DNA of 64,000 bases from Rhabditoides inermis (lineage: Eukaryota; Nematoda; Chromadorea; Rhabditida; Rhabditidae). The DNA lies in NCBI GenBank assembly GCA_963966185.1, contig CAWZYM010000091.1:51001-115000 (forward strand), read 5' to 3'. The notes beneath the pieces were generated by a model. That model saw only the letters and a program-made list of their open reading frames with translations, ran no database searches and was not told where the DNA came from. Both the position numbers and the translations under genes were made by a program. Positions 1 through 12,649 of the stretch are shown piece by piece (within the stretch, counting starts at the first letter, position 1; each line of letters starts with the position of its first letter).

Positions 1-119
1 AAATATGATGGAAATCATGAGATCTACGGATATGGTAGCCAGCAGGCCGGTCTGCATGCAGTGAGTGAAGACGTAGGGCGAGAGAAGAGGGAAGCAAATA
101 TTTCTGGAAGGGTGAACCA

Positions 120-159
<40 letters not shown>

Positions 160-569
160 TCACCTGTATATCTGCACTCCTATGGATCCATAAACTACGG
201 AAATCCACTCAAACACCAAGCAAAACGACTGGAAGGCTGACAGCGCGGTTAGAAGCATTCCTAAAATCAATATTTTTCATAAAATCGATAATCGATCGGT
301 ACCGTATTTCGTCTGGAGGGACTTCCGTCTATAATGCGCGACAATGACATTGATGTTACCGAATAATCCGAGCACGTTGAAAACGCCGATGCCTAAAACG
401 TATTTTTAGTTCTTGATATCAATATCTTCATTCATTTCATAATAAATTCATTCAAAAAAACAGAATCGCATTTACAACATTTGTGAAACATTTGAGAGCT
501 GATGTGTGATGTCATAATAAACAGCTTACCGACGTAAATGATGGTTTTGTGAACAGAGTATGAGACCAT
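1..569 (-). CDS. 7TM GPCR, nematode chemoreceptor-like (5' part; runs off window)
   Basis: Four minus-strand exons join in phase: 569-530, 392-303, 260-164 and 103-1, cut by the window edge. The ATG lies three bases after an acceptor-like TTTTCAG, as in a trans-spliced or first exon. The product begins MVSYSVHKTIIYVG. TM1 contains FNVLGLFGNINVIVAHYRRK with the G-N of rhodopsin-like TM1 and a basic first loop. TM2 contains LLTALSAFQSFCLVFEW. An extracellular Cys (THCMQ) comes before TM3, which ends in SVDLMISIIF where many receptors have a DR-type motif. This pattern fits nematode receptors of the srsx kind, which sit in the plasma membrane and couple to G proteins. The ligand is unknown. TM4-TM7 lie outside the window. 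The intron between the last two exons holds a (CT)n run. The family call is moderate; the 7TM call rests on exon phases that all agree. Confidence 0.7.
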
Positions 570-1008
570 TGTCTGAAAATACTGAATTTCAAGTTAGAAC
601 GCGTGTTCATTGAAGCTAGAACAGATGTTTATTTCGAACACATCTGAAAAAAAGCATGTTCGCAATATATTTTTACGAAACAGAATAAACTACTAGAAAG
701 TGGGGAAAAATGGAGACTATTATGTTCAATATAGTAAAATAAATAAACAAATAAAAATAGGAAAATAAATAAATAAACAAAAACAATATAGTTAAATAAA
801 TAAATAAAGTAGCTAGACAACTTGTTACTTGACCCACATTGCACAGCATTGCACATACTTGTGATAGGTGTGACTTTTATATAAGAGATACAGTAGAAGC
901 GAAAATGGAAAGTAAAAAGAGGGGAGAGGAATGTGAGAATGTGACAACAACAATATAGGAACGCCGAAAATGATCATTGTACGAGAGGGAGAAAGAGAGA
1001 GAGAAGAT

Positions 1009-1043
<35 letters not shown>

Positions 1044-1136
1044 AAGAGAGAGAAATGGAACACCGTGTGTACATTGGACACGTCAATGTTCATTTCGGAG
1101 CTGCGGCACAGAGGGAGAGCCACATATTGCGATATT

Positions 1137-1183
<47 letters not shown>

Positions 1184-1489
1184 GAATATGCATAGCAAAC
1201 TGACAGAATAAACAACACTCCTTGAAAATAAGGGACTCATACAGTGTTTACGACATTTTCGAGCGTTGTCAAGTTGTCATGGGATATGAGTATCAATCGA
1301 GTTGTCTCATAAGTGTCAATCACAGCTTTTTGATTGCAAAAAGCGAACAAAGCAATGATACAAATGTTACAGTAGGTAACTAACCAAAGACAAAGTTTTC
1401 CGAATAATGTGAAACATATATATGGCATACAGGCGGTATTTGCTGGGTATATCCCGTGAATATGATTTGTTCGGCTCAAAACAGTGCGA

Positions 1490-1539
<50 letters not shown>

Positions 1540-1855
1540 ATAGAGGCAGAGAGTCATGTCGTACGAGTTGATTGCAATATGCCAGGAAGTAACGAGATAA
1601 TATAGACATAAAGGAATAAGGGAGAAAGGGAGAACATGAGTGAAACACAGCAGAGTGGTAGAGAAAGGAGGGAGCGCTTTATACACAACAGCTCATACAT
1701 GAATGAAAATCGCGGCTGTTCACTGGATTCGGTCGTGTGCAGTGAGTATTTTAAATATTTAAACAGATTCCTTCCAAAAGTGATGCAGAAACAGGAAGTA
1801 TGGCAGTGTGAGAAGAATATGGTTTGATTGATAACAAAAGAGATATAGTGACATC

Positions 1856-1891
<36 letters not shown>

Positions 1892-2855
1892 TAAATAGTG
1901 ACTTATGATTATGACATGGTCTCTAATACATAAATTACCTCGTGCACTCATCGGCCAAAACAATGAAGCATACACTTAATGGAATATGTAGTATGTAGTC
2001 TGGTTATGAACTTTAACAATATGTAGTCTGGTTATGAACTTTATACTTACCGTTACATGTGACTCGCCTATATAATTCTCTAACGGTGCTGTAATAGAGC
2101 AAAGTGAATTTGCTATTTCCTTGGCAAAATAGCCTCGTGCGAACGGTGCATAATTTGGTCTTGAGGAGAAAATATCGGAGAAGTGAGAGAGATGGACAAA
2201 GAAAGAAGAAGTGGGATCGCTTATACATAACATACTATGTGCACACAAATATTGTGTTCTCACCTCATTCGTAAGTGGCATTGTAGCGAGTGGAGAAGTG
2301 ATTCCCTTCTGCACTGCTCTTCGTGGAAAAGGAACAGTCTGGAGAGAAAGAGACGGAGGAGTGGAAAGTTGCAGTAGAAAGTAGAAAGGTTGCAAGTGTT
2401 TCCACTAACCAATTGCGGCGTTACTTTTTTTTTTTGAAAAACTATGCTGTTTGTGATTGAGATTATCGAGTTGCACTACTCCCTTGTCTTTCTATTCGGA
2501 TTGGTTCTTGACACACGAATTACTCCAACGGCAACGTCTACGTGCGCAATGAAAAGTTGTAAGTTGAATTTGCTGATCATTCTGCTCCTGCTCCTCGTGC
2601 TCCTCCTTCTTCTGCTCCTTCTCCTGCATCTTCTTTGCTCCTCCTCTTTCTTCTCCTCTTTCTTCCACCTGCCTGTCCGAAGCGTCTTCCCCTCCCGCTG
2701 GAGAGGTCGTATCGTAAACGGTGGAATGGAATGAGTGAATGAGCGCATCCCCCGACATACATACAAACGCCCCTCTAGTCACACAGATCCCTTCCGAGAG
2801 CTGCTGCCGTGTGTAGCCCTTTCATGAACTCCCTTTGTGTTCCTCTCTCTTTCTC

Positions 2856-2932
<77 letters not shown>

Positions 2933-3523
2933 GCTCCCATTTCGCATACTGTAGCCTTGTGTGTCGTAGTCGGTGCGAACACATTATTCTCGCGAAGCGT
3001 GTCGCTTTTTCGCCGCGAAAAAATCCGGCCGTGACACGCGTCCAGTGATTGTATTGTCGAGAGAGGAGAGAGAGAGGGAGAGGGAGAGAGAGGGAGAGAG
3101 GGAGAGGGGATAGAGAGAGAGATCCACTCACTCTCCACTCACCCCCTCATCTTTCCACTCTATTTCCACTCACTTTGTCGGCAATGTGTGAGGAAGGAGG
3201 AGCACATCTGGACTCGGTCGCGTTTCTTTGACACATTGTTATATATGCATAAGCATAAGTAAGTGACCCGGGAAGCGAGAGAAAAAAAGAGGGGACCACA
3301 CATTGTGTGTCACATTGCTGATGGAATCCTTCCCTCCCTCTTTCCTCTCTTTCCACCCACGCGCCCCTCTTTTTCTCTTCCTCTCTCTCCCTCTCTCTCC
3401 CTCTCTCTATCCCCTCTATCTCTCCCTCCCTCTCCCTCTCCCTTCGTCCCTTTATGGGATACGCCTAATGGGTTCTGTACACGGGTGCGTGACGAGCGCA
3501 GACAAGGGTGTATCGATCGATTT

Positions 3524-3588
<65 letters not shown>

Positions 3589-3705
3589 GGAGATACACAT
3601 TTGATATCAGACTACCGTACCCTGACTCCCTCTCTAGGGAGTGCTTCCCTTCCACTCGCAACGCGCGCTTTTGCTCATTCAGATCGCACACGCTGATTCC
3701 GCATG

Positions 3706-3767
<62 letters not shown>

Positions 3768-3968
3768 ATCTCTATCTCTATCTCTCTCTCTCCCTCTCTC
3801 TCTCTCCCCCTCTCTCTCTCTATCTCAACGGCTCCCGGTAGCCCCGGAAGCGCGAATGACTGTGCCGGATATGGCTAGGCATATCCTAGGTAGTTAGGGG
3901 GCGACATAGAGATCCGCGCTCGTTTTTCATGGTTATGGTGGCCGAACGTGCGAGGTGTGCTGATTTAT

Positions 3969-4011
<43 letters not shown>

Positions 4012-4562
4012 GGTTCCTGGTTGTATAGGGGTAGCGATGGACAGACCCACTGGCGACTAGCTGCTAATAATTGGTGGCTTCCACTGGCTATGTAGCTACC
4101 ATTAGCATGTTTCTGTCGTGTGTCAGAGGTTTATCCGGATTTGCATACTAACTATGACAATGAGTGGACGCAAATCACAGAACGTCTATGGTACGTAACT
4201 TACTGCTTGGAAATCGAATCAAAAGAGTTGGGTTGAAAAGCCGACGGATCGGATAGGTTTGAATCGCAAAACGGCGGCGTAGAAAAAAGTGCTTCGGACT
4301 CTGTGCTAATTGAAATGCGTTCCTTTCACGGGCGCGCAAAGTTATGGGGTCGTTAGACAAGTGAGATGATTCGAACCGACGCATAGAGGCTACCTGTCCT
4401 CACAAGTCCCTCTTTCTCTGCTCCCTCTCCCTCTCTCCTTCCCTCTCTCTCTCCCTTCCTCCCTCCCTCTTTCTCTCTCCCCAGATCATGCGATTCGCAA
4501 CCTGGCCGATTCACCCCTCGGCTGTAAATCACATCGAACGAGTGTATGAGTGGCTAAATGGG

Positions 4563-4610
<48 letters not shown>

Positions 4611-5098
4611 GGGTTTGAATCACTTTTTCCCTCAGTCGGTGGCTTTTGAGGCGCCCGCTTGGGATGAGGGATGCAGGATGGATCGACCTCTTTTTTCGCC
4701 TTTCGGCCACTTTCAAGATCGAACAGCTGACACCTCCCAGTAATACGGTAACTCTATGATACGCTGACAAGTCAGCGCGAAGATAAATCCCCCTCGGGGC
4801 GTTTTTGCATGGTCGTTGAAAGTGAATTTCTGAATGTGCCATCTGCCCAGAAGACGCTGCGGGGTTCCCTCCCTCACTCGCATCTCTCAAGGCCCTCCAT
4901 TTACATGCGAATACACTTTCTCTCTCTCTCTCTCTTCCTCCTCTCTCTCTCTCTCTCTCTCTCTCTGCCCTCTCTCTTTCTCCTTCCTTTCGAATTTCAT
5001 AAGAACACCTTTATCGAGCGGAATCGGACACACACGAAAAAAACGAATGAAACGTGGAAAGAAGAGAATCAGCTGTTGAGAATCAGCTGATCAGCTGA
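570..5098. other. Intergenic, GA/CT microsatellite-rich; no firm gene
   Basis: This stretch is dominated by (GA)n/(CT)n runs, the longest near 1000-1060, 1140-1180, 1495-1535, 2855-2930, 3520-3590, 3715-3830, 3970-4010, 4565-4610 and 4920-4970. AT-rich spacer fills 600-960. Two minus-strand areas look weakly exon-like: an open frame with hydrophobic segments at about 1480-1237, and pieces at 2340-2255 and 2180-2052 bounded by AG and GT. I could not chain them into a protein I recognise, so I call no gene. A 28-bp unit (TATGTAGTCTGGTTATGAAC core) is tandemly repeated at 1985-2044. Frames rich in SLSLS or ERERE here are microsatellite translations. Confidence 0.6.
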
Positions 5099-7177
5099 TC
5101 AGTGCGGGGGCGGGGCGCCGGGGATCATGTTCATATATGGCGGGGGCGGGTGGTGGTAGACGGGCGGTTGCGGCCACGCCAACGGCCACTTCCGGTCGTC
5201 GTCTTCCAGGGATTTCGGCGGGCAGGCGGGGAGGGGAGCACCTGGAAGAGGAGAGGGGGTGAGGGAGAAGGAGGAGGAGCAGGAGAAGGAGGAGCAAGAG
5301 GAGAAGGAGGAGAAGGAGCAGGAGAAGCAAGGGAAGGAGGAAGAGCGGGAGCAGGAGCAGGATCAGAAGGAACACGACCCACCTTCGACCGACTCGTCGT
5401 GCCGATTCTTCTCCTTCTTGGCCTTCATCCGCCGGTTCTGGAACCATATCTTGATCTGCCGGTCGCTGAGGTTCGTTTGTAGCCGCAGCTCCTGAAAGCA
5501 GACGATAACACAGTGATTCAAAAACGAGATTCTGTGATTCGAAACTGTGATCGAAACATGGAAAGAGGAGGGTGAGAGGGAGAAGGAGCAGGATGGTGAG
5601 AAAAACAAGAAAGGAAAGAGGACATTGAACAGAAAGTGGGTAAGATGAAAACGCGCGCACCTCTCGCTGCTTCTTGGAGACGTAGCTGCTCTGCTGGAAC
5701 TTGGATTCCAACACCGCCGTCTGGTAGCGCTGGTACGTCTGCCGACCCTTCTTCGATTGAGCTGCAATCAGTGATGAGTCACATTGATTTATTGATCACC
5801 TCTGATTTGAAACTATACGAAACTGAACGCATACAATCGATACAATCGTCAAATTCTGGTTTCACATTGAACATTTCACATCGCTGATTGAATTCGTTCC
5901 TCAGATGGGAGATGAATGAGCTCACAATAGTTTGGTCACTGTAGCATTTCCCTATAGGACGACACGACAGGGTATGCTAGCTTACCATAGTTTAGCCGGA
6001 ATGGCTGTTACCAATTACAGGGGCTATGTAGCAGAGTGCAGAGTGCGTATAACTCGAGTACCAGTCCAAATATGCAAATCAGCCTCACCATAGTTTGGCC
6101 AGTGCGGCGTTTACCTGTTTACCTGTACATAGGTTATGAGATATGCAAATGTGCTCACCATAGTTTGGCCAGTGTGGTGTGGCGTAGCACTGCGCGGGCC
6201 AGGCGGCGCCGAAAGCCGCGGCAGGAGCCAGGGGCTGCCCGAACTGCTGATAGTACTGCGGCCACGCAGAGTACCTATAATCATAATAATCAGATATCAC
6301 ACAATCGCATTCGGATTCGGGCGAAACCTGACAAACGGGGACACTTGAGTACCTGCACTGACAGAGTTCATTCAGTGAGAGGTATCACTTTGAATCGTGA
6401 GAAGGAACAGTGTGGACTGTTACATGCAAGGTACCTATAGTGTTGCTACGAATCAGATATCACAACGGCACAACGTCTGACAATCAAGGATTGTTTCAGA
6501 CAGAATACGTGGAGGAATTATTAGAAGATGTCACACAATCACAACCACAGCGAATCTGACAAACTGTTTAACTGTTCCACGCCGAGTATCTAAATCTGTG
6601 TGAACAAAATGTGCGCATTCAGAATCGCATTTCACAAATGCCAGACAGAATCTAGACAAGACTGTGACATTGCTATAGACAAATCTTACAAATTCTATTT
6701 TGCTATTACATGAACATAATGAATGTATATGAGAATATGAGATGGAGTATGGAGTAGAATCAGGAATGATTGGCGTACCCGCTCATGTATCCCTGATATA
6801 GTGCCGGATCAGCCGCAGTGGACGGCGCCGCGCTCTCGTCCTCCTTGCCCACGCCTTGCGTCATCGCCGCAAGCCTCTGCAAGCCACTGCGTCACTCCTT
6901 GCGTCACTTAGGGAAGCACGCATTGGAAATGCTCGGCCCGGAAGTGGCGGAGTCTCGTTTCGGCCCATGCTCGTTCACTCTCTACGAGCCCATCTCATCT
7001 AGCCCCCTCGATCACCCCCAATTAGATTGATGATCGATGGAATGGCCACCTCTCCCCTCCCCCTACCTGAAGGTGGTCGTCCGCCTGCGGGGTGTCCTGC
7101 CGGCTTCCAGACGCCGACGACGACGTGCCGCCAAAGTCGAATCCACTCGACGTGGAACCGTTGCCTAGCGCTTGCAT
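5099..7177 (-). CDS. egl-5: Posterior-group Hox protein EGL-5 (Abdominal-B type)
   Basis: Sequence-specific nuclear transcription factor for posterior identity. Six minus-strand exons, all phase-consistent: 7177-7067, 6876-6779, 6274-6159, 5761-5661, 5491-5383, 5241-5099, giving 225 residues. The homeodomain spans about residues 111-170. It has GRQTYQRYQTAVLESKFQQS in helix 1, SYVSKKQREELRLQ in helix 2, and a recognition helix DRQIKIWFQNRRMKAKKEK with W158 and N161 in the standard positions 48 and 51. The GRQTYQRYQT start and KAKKEK end are, from memory, typical of nematode EGL-5 rather than NOB-1/PHP-3. The N-terminal half is Ser/Gly then Tyr/Ala/Pro-rich and has PHWPNY just before the homeodomain, where a hexapeptide-like Trp motif would sit. 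The C-terminus is short and Pro-rich. An acceptor-like CAG lies 16 bases before the ATG, so an upstream exon cannot be excluded. The intron after exon 3 carries degenerate copies of the exon-3 splice donor. Confidence 0.85.
5911..6180 (-). repeat. Tandem copies of the egl-5 exon 3 / donor-site segment
   Basis: The end of exon 3 with its donor (forward CTCACCATAGTTTGGCCAGT at 6155-6174) recurs at 6085-6104 with identical bases. It recurs more degenerately at 5980-6000 (CTTACCATAGTTTAGCC) and 5920-5938 (CTCACAATAGTTTGG). The two best copies also share the flanking intronic ATATGCAAAT. Read on the coding strand, each copy holds a GTGAG- or GTAAG-type donor. This looks like a local duplication array seeded at the 5' splice site. 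Confidence 0.75.
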
Positions 7178-8651
7178 CGCTCGGTGTGAGCCACTGCGTC
7201 TACCGTAGAGAGAAGAGTGGAGGCGGGCGGCGGTGGGCGGGGCCGCGCGCGCTGATTGGTCGAGAGAGTCTGGCGAGCCTGCAAGGGTTGGGAGTGGGAA
7301 AGAGGGGGTGGTGTGAACAGCGCGTTAGAGATATGACAATGTAATCAGTGATCGTAGTGTTCGGTAGTGCATGGTCTGTGTGTGTGTGAATTGTTTAGTA
7401 GTGGGATGAGAGGGGGGACGGGGAGAGGGAGGATCGGGCGGAGCGGAGTCGTTCTAGAGAATGTGATGAGTTGAATGTGACGAGCCTATTTGACTATTTC
7501 GCCCCGGCCCGCCAGTCATGACACGGACGCTCCCGCCACTACGTCTTCGATTTCACGTCTTCTGAGATTCTATAGATTCTTCGACGCCTGGAGCTGTAGA
7601 GGACTGTTCTGAACGTCAAACCGTCAAACGCGCCAGTTTTCGCTGCAGTCTAGGCGACCGAGACACCAAGGTGAGCGAAAGTTTGTCAAACACGATGTTG
7701 AATTTCAAATAGATGACAAAGCGCAGAGCAAACTACCGTATGCCAGCGAAAAGAGAGAGAAGGAAATTATGCATGGTTGGGTTGCCCGTCTCGGGTGAAT
7801 ATTACGTATGCACAGAGAGAAAGAGGGAGAGAGAGAGAGGGAGAGAGGGGGAGACGATGGCAACATGCATTCGTCAGCTACAGTATACCTGCTCATTTCA
7901 CATGCGACGAACGGCGCTTGTAATGAGAAGGAACGGTAGGAAAGGGAGAAGGAGAAGGAGGAGGAGAAGGAGAAGTGTGGAAGAGAGAAGCCCTCGCGGC
8001 TGAGAATCGATACTGACACTAGAGCCATCCGAATCTGGCACACACAAGGAAGTGATGAAACAATGATATACCGTAATCAGATGAGACATAGGTCGAACGG
8101 TTTCGCAGTGTGGAATCAGGTTTGGCTCGCGTCGCGCGGGGGTTTCTTTCTCGCAGTGAGTTTGCATGCCACACACAGAGAGGGGACGCGTGTGTGAAAG
8201 GAGCGATAAACTGATAGGAGCATGATGAAAAAGATGACATCAAACTGATCTCGAACTGGGCGACACCGCCATCGCAAAAAGAGACTGTTTGCAGTGAGTG
8301 TGCACCCTTTCTGCGCGCGCGCGCTCTCTCACTCGAAACATCAAAGACGCCGCCCCCTCTCCTTCCTTTTCCTTCCACCCAATAATCCAAATTATCTAAA
8401 TGCGATCGGCGGCGTGTGTTCGTTGTGATCCATGGCTCTCCTTTCTCAGCCTGATGCGTTTTTGAAATCCTCAGGAAACCTGCGCATCATGTGACTGGGA
8501 CTACGGTAGCCGGGATCGATAAGGGCTACCGTAGCAGGGACCACCCTCTATGTTCCTGGGATTATTAGATGATGAAAAAGATGACGACGCGATACGGTGG
8601 ATGTAAGCCGGACATGTAGGTAGCGAGGGATTGCGAGGACCAAAAAAAGGG

Positions 8652-8685
<34 letters not shown>

Positions 8686-10115
8686 ACTCGAAATGGAGCT
8701 GGGAACAACGTATCGAGTGCGACTAAACACAGGGGGTCGGACCCCGGCGGTGGAAATCGCAAATTACAGACGGAGCATGTTGTAGAAAAAGAGAGAGGAA
8801 GGGAGAGAGGAAGAGGGAGAGATGCGAGTCCGGGACTAATAACCCCGCTCCGGGTACGGTAGACCGATCGATATCACGCAATTAACACTACGAATGGGAT
8901 AATTCCCAGTGATAATGTGATTGGTTGTACAGGAATAGTGTTGTTAGAGGGGAGGTGTTTGGAGCGAGCGGCGCTTGTGTGTAAGCCTTTGCAACCGAGG
9001 CGCCGCCAACATCGTAAATAGAGATATACGACAGGTGAACTCAGGTAGGAGGAGGGTCAGGAGGAGGAGGAGGAGGAGCAGGGGAGGAGAAGGAGAAGGA
9101 GGAGAGAGACCACCAAATTGAGAATTCGCCCGGCCGGGGGTCGTACCGCAAATCAAAATAACGACGTTGAAAGCGTCTCGGAAGACAAGAGAGAGAGGGG
9201 GAATCGATTGGAGAGAGCGGAGAGATGCAGACAGAGTGTAGACTTTTTTTTTAGAATATGATGACTATTTGTGACTTGAAATTATAGTGATGATTTGTAA
9301 AAATGAAGCTGTTAATTGTTGTTTCAACCGAAGAAAAGCTAGATGAGACAAGAAAACTAGACAAACACCATGAAAATATGTGAAAAAACTGTCTATTTTG
9401 TATGATTAGAACATTTGAACTAGACGTGATCAAAAGATATTAATAGATGTGGACAGGTGAGAAGTTTTCTTATAGTTATTCTTATAGTTCTGTAACTGTA
9501 ACAACGCCAAATGAAAAGTTAAAGAAGATCGCGACCAAATTAATGAAGTTGGAAAGCAACACATCTCTCTTGCCTCGAAACATGAGTGTGTATGATCGAT
9601 AGCCTCGTTTCTACCTGCCCGTCCCTCCCTCTCTAACACACCCCGGAAGCACCCCATTGATGAGGTGATCAAATGCGTCGTAAGTCAGCTTTATGAGCCC
9701 CCGAAGGGCTCTGCCACTCGCAACACATCATATCAGACACTGAAGCGTATTGATTGATAGGAGAAGATACTGATCTAGATCAGGAAACATGCTTGCAATA
9801 ATAACGCACCAAAATGGAGACCTATTTCAAACTGCGTGCATAGAGCAAAACTATATCGCTCTAGGATAGGCTATAGTATAAAGCAAGCCGAAATTACGTT
9901 CACAGCACCCTGAGGAGAGAGGTACCACCTCAGCGAGGATAGTGTTGTGTACAGGTGCCCTCTCTAGGAAAACGAGATCAGTGAGCAATACCATCAAGAA
10001 TGATTTGAAGATAGTGTAGCGGAGGTACAGGAGTGATAAGAAAGTGATCGACCGTGGAGGAGACATGTAGAATCTCGGAAGAACGCAGCGTGTGGTCACT
10101 GGTTGTTGTGTACAG

Positions 10116-10232
10116 GTGCCCCCGATTCGCCCTCCTCCTTCTACGATCCAGCTCGCGCACGCGTGTCGCCCCCCGTCTATTATGCAAAATTTTACGACCC
10201 TCCGCCGCCACCGCTGCTGACGCCAAACCGAG
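10116..10232 (+). other. Orphan exon-like segment (Pro/Tyr-rich)
   Basis: A 117-base stretch follows GTACAG and ends at a GTTAGG donor, phase 1 at both ends. It reads APDSPSSFYDPARARVSPP then VYYAKFYDPPPPPLLTPNR. Base use is GC-rich like the real exons here and unlike the surrounding spacer, and it is not a microsatellite frame. I found no partner exon in phase on this strand. The donor is weak. It could be an exon of an unrecognised gene, a relic, or chance. Confidence 0.3.
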
Positions 10233-11628
10233 GTTAGGAGGGAGGGAGGAGGGAGGAAACGAAGAAGGAGGGAGAGAGGAGGAGGAGGAAGAATTCAGGT
10301 AGGGTAGGAAGAGTGAGAGAGATGGTGCAAAACACACAACGCACAAAAGATATGAGTTATCGCGTTGACGATCATGTACAAACGTTTTGAATACAGAGTT
10401 CGCGTTATTCGGGCTCCGCGATGGCTCGGGTAGATCACACACACACGCAGAATCGTCGACACGAGAGATCGATGCGCTCTCCCTTGGCACAAAAAAAGCG
10501 AGTTCACTAATTACTACCACATTGCGAAAACAAAACACTGCCGCGTCTTTTCATATGTAACTATATGACATAACTATTTCAAAATGTTATAAAGGTCGAG
10601 AAAAGCTGGGTATATAGTTGAACTGTGTCTGACTCTCTCGTTTCAGCGCGCTCTCTCGCTGCTGTCTGACCGCGCCGGCTCGCAATTGGTGCGTCGACGG
10701 GAACCGATCCGTCAAACTGACACCCCAGGGGGAAGAAAGACATCGGAGAGAAGACGCTACCGTATACCCTAAACCTGGGTACAAGGTGGCGAGAAACATA
10801 CGTACAGATGATTACTATCGTTATGTTACAATTTATAAAGTTATTATTGTTTTGATGTCATGCCGACAAGTAATTCAAACGCGCAAACATTCATTAGAAT
10901 GCGCTGAAAAGAGGCAGATAACACTTGCAACAATATAGAACTGACGGGTATTTGTTTGCGTGGGAGTGTGAGTGCGTATTATGCATTGTCATTGCGAGGG
11001 AATCAGCGAGAGACCCGAGAAGCAGAGTTGCTTCTACCCGGGGGCAGAGACGTAGACGCGGGGCGGCGAGATGAAAGCGAGAGGCGAGTGCGAGACCTGT
11101 TCAAACTGCCGTAAATCAGTTCGGAAATGCGAGAGAGCGGGCGAAGACGAGAGAGCGCAGGGTGTGCAAGGAACGGGGATCGATCGAGAGAGAGGGAGGT
11201 GCGAGGTGAAAGTGATATGATCCGGGGTGACTAACGAGGAATGTATGATATCCCCATTCATGTCACATCTGCTTGTTGTACCCACCCCCGGAAGCACTTG
11301 AAGCCTGTGAGATTTACGGTCACCTCATTTGCATATGTGGTTGCTACAGTATCTGGGGTAAGTAGCCGTGCCACCCATGTCGCAGGTGTGAGGGAGTGAG
11401 GCACTCCATTCATCACTTCCCCCTCTCCCTTCCACTCCTTCTTCTGGCCACTGCTCTTTTTGCCACCTCTTTGCATCCTTGCATCCTTCCGCCTTATGCT
11501 CGCAAAAAGTGGCGGAGCACCCCGACAGCTCATAAATCGCCAGATAGGCAATTGACCAACGATATGCCCTAGCTTCTTCATATCCTATGCAGAATTGCAG
11601 ATGTGCGGGGGGAGGGGACCACCACAGT

Positions 11629-11678
<50 letters not shown>

Positions 11679-12642
11679 ATCCACCGGAAGGGTGCCGCGC
11701 CGAGATTTTTGAACGGGTGTGACAGATGCAACAGCGGTCAGCACTCATAACTGCATAATAACGAGTGGCGGGAGAGGCGCGCGAGTCGTAAACCCGGCGT
11801 AAATTACGCGCCATGAAAGGAGCCAGGCGACAGTCGAATGGACGGAGGAGAATGGGAAGTGACAGGTGGCAACACACACCTATGTACAAGAAAAGAGGAC
11901 ACCTTGTAGGGACCATCACGTGGTGAGAAAGGGACCAAACGGATACACTTGAATCGTAATCAAGAATTTCAGGGATAACATCTCATTACTGGAATTAATA
12001 AAAATGGAATATGGTTTAGACAAAATTTCGTTATACAGAAATGCAATTTGCGATTTCGATAAGTCGTTTTCTACAGTCTACTCTTACAGTAACAATTTTC
12101 ACGTTACTGCTCCTTTCCCACGTGTTCATTTCCATTTTGGGTACACCCTGCTATTAGCCTCTCTCTCTCTCCCCCTCTCTCCCTCCCTCCCTCCCTCTCT
12201 CTCTCTCTCTCTCTTTCTTCCGGAAAGTGGTGGTTAGAGCAGACGCGGTGGCGCTGTGCCACCAACCAAACAGGTGCAGTGAATCTGTGAATCAACCGAA
12301 ATTATCGCGATTCCCGAATTCTCTCGATTCAACCTCGCCCCCCCAAAAAGCGCGCAAACCCGTTCCGTACTGTCGATTTCGGCAAATTACCGATAGTGTA
12401 TCATGTGTACTGTAGTATGAAGAGAGAGAGAGAGAGAGAGGGAGGGAGAGAATGGCAGATGCACGCGTTTTGAACCAACTCGCACTTTGCATGTCGCGGT
12501 GTCTTTTGAGGGATCCCAGGCAGGTGTGGAATTAGTGTTATGTATGAGTAGTGAGTGTCTCTCCCCTTTCGTAGTGAGTGAGTAGTGAGTATGGTGATGC
12601 GACATGGCAGGCGGCGGCGTCTTTGATCGCAACGCCTCGGGC

Positions 12643-12649
12643 TATAAAA
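12643..12649 (+). promoter_or_regulatory. TATA-box-like element
   Basis: GGGCTATAAAACGG gives a strong TATA match with GC-rich flanks, as in core promoters. An ATG-containing exon-like piece bounded by CCCCAG and GTGAGT follows at 12724-12756. It may be the start of a transcript leading toward the ion-channel gene at 14510, but no linking exons were established. In this AT-containing spacer a chance match is possible. Confidence 0.35.

Noticed and set aside
1..60. Plus-strand exon ending at GTGAGT at position 61
   Set aside because: The minus strand gives four phase-consistent GPCR exons across the same bases, which is far stronger evidence.
877..1240. Long frames of Ser/Leu or Arg/Glu repeats
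   Set aside because: They are translations of (GA)n/(CT)n microsatellites, present on both strands, with no start context or splice structure.
5099..7177. Assignment of the Hox gene to nob-1 or php-3
   Set aside because: As I recall them, the NOB-1/PHP-3 homeodomains have a KKRxPYKK start and a KDKKLRQ end. This one has GRQTYQRYQ and KAKKEK, which fits EGL-5.
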